Below are positions 61,401-64,000 of a stretch of 64,000 bases of DNA, piece after piece. Below the pieces are notes generated by a model that was not told the DNA's origin, searched no databases, and saw only the letters and a list, made by a program, of their open reading frames with translations. Every line of letters starts with the position of its first letter. The stretch's first letter is position 1. Origin of the DNA: Glaciecola blandensis (GTDB lineage Bacteria > Pseudomonadota > Gammaproteobacteria > Enterobacterales > Alteromonadaceae); the NCBI RefSeq assembly GCF_031846165.1, contig NZ_JAVRIE010000002.1, positions 310,001 to 374,000 of the forward strand, in the 5' to 3' direction. Made by a program: the position numbers and the translations under genes.

Positions 61401-62299
61401 TCCGTTTGAAATGCGCAGATTGTGAAGTGTTTGGTAATGACTTAGGAGCTATTAGTTTTGAAAGTTTTCCGAATGACGATGGTTTGCGTTTTGAGAGCTT
61501 CAGCCTAGAAGGCCCCAATGGCAAGATTCGCGCTAGTGGACAATGGTACAAGCGCAACGGTGACCACTATACATTCATTAATGGCGATATGAATAGCAGT
61601 GATTTTGGCGCATTCTTGAAAGACTTCCAATTTGATTCAGGTATCAAGGACAGTGAAGCCAGGATGAATTTCACAGCCACTTGGAAGTCGTCACCTTTTG
61701 ATTTTTCTTTCGAATATCTTGATGGCGAAATCGATTGGCAGTTAAGCGATGGTTATATCACCGAACTGAGTGATAAAGGCTCCCGTATCTTTACTTTGTT
61801 AAGCTTAGACTCACTAGTCAGGAAGCTCAGCCTCGATTTTCGTGACGTCTTTGCCAAAGGTTTCTTCTATGATGAAATGCAAGGGACAGTGCAAATAACT
61901 GAGGGTAAGGCAGATACTCGCGATACAAGAATCGATGGTGGTGCGGGCGAGATGGAAATTTATGGCTACACAGATTTAGTATCCAAAGAGCTAAACTACA
62001 ACGTCAGTTTTACACCTAACGTCACGGGGAATTTACCGGTATTGGTATACTTTATGGTAAACCCGCCAACAGCGCTCGCTGCACTTGCCTTGGACCAAAT
62101 GCTGACATCAGCTAAGGTTATTTCAAATGTGAATTACAGCGTGACCGGCACCATCGCTGACCCCATTATGATAGAGACGGGGCGGGAAAGTACCGAGGTT
62201 GAATTACCGGCACGCCGAGATGCCCTGCCTGAAGAAATTGATGAATTCATTCCACCGAGCCCGGAAGATACCTTGATGATGGAGGTGAATGATGGATGA
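58436..62299 (+). CDS. yhdP: YhdP family AsmA-like protein
   Basis: 1287 residues, close to the usual YhdP size. One N-terminal membrane helix (LWTVVAISLVVFALLMSLLR), a long periplasmic beta-rich groove, and the AsmA-like C-terminal region (GFFYDEMQGTVQITEGKADT, GAGEMEIYGYTDLVSKELNY, NVTGNLPVLVYFMVNPPTAL). Relatives TamB, YhdP and YdbH bridge the inner and outer membrane and move phospholipids outward. GTG start at 58436 overlaps rng. Position after rng and before nit and tldD is the conserved gammaproteobacterial order. Confidence 0.93.
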   Translation: MNKFSSVATYLVRKLWTVVAISLVVFALLMSLLRYSLPLLNDKKHLFEEFAQTEYGVALQIESISASWQGIGPAIVLNEVSLEQNEKSPLSLNIENIYIEIDFWDSLLTGQISSKNFSLDGLLLDLDLQRIQDDSSTDFPIMDALEGLFLEQLQTFSLVNSVVSISGENNRQSFNIQNLSWLNKGERHQGSGLMKVSELANNSAVFVIDLVGNANNFDGTIYAKADELDLSPWVNEFSALESELLEGRANFEFWADINRRKITKVYGKIKPTRFIWKQESVDLSSGIDSGIFVAQPKGGRWLFNIKELKLSVYDQVLSTDWKGSLSKSGELQIQSASAFPIKPLLPLTGLFSSELNRQLRDMDLSARLDKLAIQKRPNGISAWAEINQLAWQQNKNVPGMSDLAMTFAWQKNVGAVTLEGKDVNVAVGEVFDDDLVVDNLLLPLQFYQDDDAWHLGAKGFDIELPETSMGGSFEYNFSNQVLNSVSTVKALDVSQIQRFLPNEPLLGKEVKSFLSRAFYAEGQVEEARILWSGRFADYPFTNNEGVFQAQVDIRDADFLFDRSWPSITNLDLDLHFENLGLTMKSKEAKLGEIDVRDINAYIPLLTKGADLIIEAVGVGNGYGISQVFAQSSLQDGLGRTLSKDVLVSNEIEAQLSIYVPLDDTKSTSASGIVTLNDNFVQIPSLQLALENTKGRLIFDNDKIWINRLKAELLGQSIAVDFKGEQANDEYVLDIDVLGENWDVSPLVPYISEELGSYLSGESSWQSSIDVALGKDAYEYTATVFSQLDSIDSVLPAPFDKQSSESKRLSADISGNKQASNIKVTLGDEVTFDGILPHKEMQFSRAHLAIGASDFVGRGVGFSISANLPEIQLSTWYQSIAALLAGVPSGDESEDAKKALFEAPQRIFIETDNLVVAGQSLSDVDATVKTINKDWIIDLVSDQAKAQITFHQRWVEEGIEINADFVRFNDWLAQEQDLGPEIEPQSLPRIRLKCADCEVFGNDLGAISFESFPNDDGLRFESFSLEGPNGKIRASGQWYKRNGDHYTFINGDMNSSDFGAFLKDFQFDSGIKDSEARMNFTATWKSSPFDFSFEYLDGEIDWQLSDGYITELSDKGSRIFTLLSLDSLVRKLSLDFRDVFAKGFFYDEMQGTVQITEGKADTRDTRIDGGAGEMEIYGYTDLVSKELNYNVSFTPNVTGNLPVLVYFMVNPPTALAALALDQMLTSAKVISNVNYSVTGTIADPIMIETGRESTEVELPARRDALPEEIDEFIPPSPEDTLMMEVNDG

Positions 62300-63122
62300 C
62301 CTTATTGCGATTCAGATCACGTCTGGTCCCAATATTAATGCTAATTTGGATGCTATAGAAACTGAGTTAGTAAATCTAGACCATGACTCCGCACTGGTCG
62401 TTCTGCCTGAGTGCTTTGCCTGCTTTGGCGCCGGTGATAAGGTGCTGATGTCGATAGCCGAAGAGATCGATAATGGACATATCCAAACGCGTATTGCGGC
62501 ACTGGCAAAACAATATAACAAATGGATTGTAGCCGGCACCATTCCTGTCAAAGCGCAGCAAGGTGAAGTAGGTTACGGGGAAGATCGCTTTTACGCCGCT
62601 AGCCTTGTGTATGATAATCAAGGACATCGCGTCAGGCGCTATGACAAAATCCATATGTTTGATGTTAGCGTAAATGATAACACCAACGAATATCGTGAGT
62701 CGGCGAGCACACTGCCAGGCCAGCATGTTGTCTTTTTTGAAAGTCCATGGGGCAGGGTTGGGCAAATTGTATGTTATGACTTACGTTTTCCGGAGCTTGT
62801 TCAGCGAATGGGGCAAATCGACGTTTTAGTGGTTCCAAGCGCTTTTACCTTGAAAACAGGAGAGGCTCATTGGCATGCATTACTCGCTGCTCGCAGTATT
62901 GAAAATCAATGTTATGTGATAGCGGCTAATCAGACTGGCGTGCACAGTAATGGCAGAGAGACCTATGGTAACAGCTGTATCTATTCTCCTTGGGGAGAGC
63001 TACTGGCCAATTTACCTGAAAATCAAGGAAAGGTTGGTGCTCGATACCAGCATGACTTACTATCTAGTATTCGGCAGTCAATGCCCATTCAAACACACAA
63101 AACACATAGGACAGCATTTTGA
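62292..63122 (+). CDS. Carbon-nitrogen hydrolase (nitrilase/Nit family)
   Basis: 276 residues from the ATG at 62292, preferred over the preceding ATG at 62289 because GGAGG then lies 6 bases upstream. The catalytic triad is present: Glu in VVLPECFACFG, Lys in RRYDKIHMFDV, Cys in GQIVCYDLRFPELVQ. The RSIENQCYVIAANQTG and YGNSCIYSPWG stretches fit Nit1/Nit2-type enzymes, known to act on deaminated glutathione or omega-amides. The start overlaps the yhdP end, and the stop overlaps the tldD TTG by four bases, so the three are one operon. Confidence 0.9.
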   Translation: MDDLIAIQITSGPNINANLDAIETELVNLDHDSALVVLPECFACFGAGDKVLMSIAEEIDNGHIQTRIAALAKQYNKWIVAGTIPVKAQQGEVGYGEDRFYAASLVYDNQGHRVRRYDKIHMFDVSVNDNTNEYRESASTLPGQHVVFFESPWGRVGQIVCYDLRFPELVQRMGQIDVLVVPSAFTLKTGEAHWHALLAARSIENQCYVIAANQTGVHSNGRETYGNSCIYSPWGELLANLPENQGKVGARYQHDLLSSIRQSMPIQTHKTHRTAF

Positions 63123-64000
63123 GTCATTCAGTTGAAGAAAATTTATTAGGCGCGTCGGGTATCGATAGAGCGCAGTTAACTGGTCTACTCGATGGTATCT
63201 TGTCCCATCAAACTAATTTTGCTGATTTGTATTTCCAATCCTCCCAGCATGAAAGTTGGGTTTTAGAAGACGGCATCATTAAAGATGGCAGCTATAACAT
63301 TGAGCGTGGCGTTGGTGTTAGAGCTATTTCCGGTGAGAAAACCGGTTTCGCCTACTCCGATGAAATTTCGTTTGCTGCGTTAAATGACGCATGTAAAGCG
63401 TCTCGAGGCATCGCGCCAAGCGGTGGCATACTGAAAATTCCTCAATTTGAAGGGTTAAGCAATACACCGCTTTATACCGCTCAAAACCCTTTATTGGCAA
63501 TGCCAGATAACGAAAAGATAAGTCTATTGAAAGCCGTGGATACTTATATTCGAAAGCAAGCTCCACATGCAAGCCAAGTCGTCGTTAGCCTCAGTGGTGT
63601 ATATGAAGAAGTCTTGATTGCAGCGAGTGATGGGACCTTTTCTCAAGATATTCGCCCATTGATTCGATTGAACTGTTCAGTGCTTTTAGAAAAAGACGGT
63701 AAGCGCGAACGCGGAAGTGCTGGGGCTGGAGGTCGACGAACTTACGACTACTTCCACACTAGCTTGGCAGATAATAAACCTCTATTTGAACAGTTGGCAG
63801 ATGATGCTATCCATATGGCTGAAGTCAACTTAGCTGCAGTGCCAGCACCAGCTGGGCTGATGCCTGTTGTGTTGGGTAGCGGTTGGCCAGGCGTGCTATT
63901 ACACGAAGCGGTTGGTCATGGGCTCGAAGGGGATTTCAATCGCAAAGGTGCATCTACATTTAGTGGAAGAATAGGTCAGCAAGTTGCCGCAAAAGGCGTG
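63119..64000 (+). CDS. tldD: Metalloprotease TldD (partial, cut by window edge)
   Basis: About 294 codons are visible before the right edge. The start is TTG at 63119 (MSHSVEENLLGASGIDRAQL), overlapping the nitrilase stop. FADLYFQSSQHESWVLEDGI, the ERGVGVRAISGEKTGFAYSD segment, GSAGAGGRRTYDYF, and the zinc motif HEAVGH (about residues 262-267) define TldD. With TldE it degrades unstructured peptides and processes microcin-like substrates in E. coli. tldD after nit and yhdP is the normal arrangement in this group. Confidence 0.95.
   Translation, partial: MSHSVEENLLGASGIDRAQLTGLLDGILSHQTNFADLYFQSSQHESWVLEDGIIKDGSYNIERGVGVRAISGEKTGFAYSDEISFAALNDACKASRGIAPSGGILKIPQFEGLSNTPLYTAQNPLLAMPDNEKISLLKAVDTYIRKQAPHASQVVVSLSGVYEEVLIAASDGTFSQDIRPLIRLNCSVLLEKDGKRERGSAGAGGRRTYDYFHTSLADNKPLFEQLADDAIHMAEVNLAAVPAPAGLMPVVLGSGWPGVLLHEAVGHGLEGDFNRKGASTFSGRIGQQVAAKGV

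Noticed and set aside
1..64000. CRISPR arrays, tRNA/rRNA genes, insertion sequences, prophage genes or a known defence system
   Set aside because: I read through the intergenic regions and gene products and found none that I could support; a tRNAscan or Infernal run would be needed to exclude small RNAs.

Overview
The window looks like chromosomal DNA of a marine gammaproteobacterium of the Alteromonadales (Alteromonas/Glaciecola-like). The grounds are a complete MSHA type IV pilus operon directly followed by mreBCD-maf-rng-yhdP-nit-tldD, a uvrA/yajR/ssb block, and a uronic-acid polysaccharide locus built around a TonB-dependent receptor without a SusD partner. The genus is inferred from gene order and protein character only. 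I recognised no rRNA, tRNA, CRISPR array, transposase or phage gene.

Layout. (1) 1-3419: an ECF sigma factor and its membrane anti-sigma factor (cut by the left edge) run leftward. A DUF4331 protein and a cadherin-like lipoprotein run rightward. Both divergent promoters carry the same TGCATCCA-N15-CGTTTGG signature, which points to a self-contained, autoregulated sigma regulon. (2) 3445-24808: a uronate polysaccharide utilisation locus. The leftward operon encodes a GH105 lipoprotein, KduD, an alginate-lyase-fold protein, a GH2 enzyme and a beta-helix protein. The rightward genes encode a DUF4861 protein, KduI, a TonB-dependent receptor, UxuA, UxaC and UxuB. A GntR/FadR-type regulator and a TRAP transporter follow. 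Three related operator-like palindromes (TGGTAATGTGGCATTACCA and two variants) sit before the divergent enzyme operons, the receptor and the transporter. UxaC-UxuB-UxuA together with KduI-KduD implies D-glucuronate plus its 4,5-unsaturated form, both ending at 2-keto-3-deoxygluconate. No sulfatase or rhamnosidase is present, so a non-sulfated glucuronate-containing polymer is more likely than ulvan. (3) 24858-32674: housekeeping genes for a YjbR-like protein, a 2OG-Fe(II) oxygenase, a thioesterase, UvrA, YajR, SSB and a tandem universal stress protein. (4) 32731-34826: an orphan MSHA-type pilin, a possible gene remnant and an iron-containing alcohol dehydrogenase. (5) 35091-53763: the msh operon (I, a PilN-like gene, J K L M N E G F B A C D O P Q). 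MshE keeps a c-di-GMP-binding N-terminus, and MshQ is a 1633-residue protein with four LamG-like repeats. (6) 53910-64000: mreB, mreC, mreD, maf, rng, yhdP, a nitrilase-family gene and the start of tldD.

How it fits together. Oligosaccharides would cross the outer membrane through the TonB-dependent receptor and be trimmed by the exported lyase-like, GH2, beta-helix and GH105 proteins. The TRAP system would import uronate monomers for KduI/KduD and UxaC/UxuB/UxuA. The GntR regulator probably releases all the operons when a uronate signal is present. KDG kinase and KDPG aldolase are not in the window. The least understood parts are the DUF4861 protein and the beta-helix protein of the uronate locus, and the DUF4331/cadherin-like pair under the ECF sigma factor.
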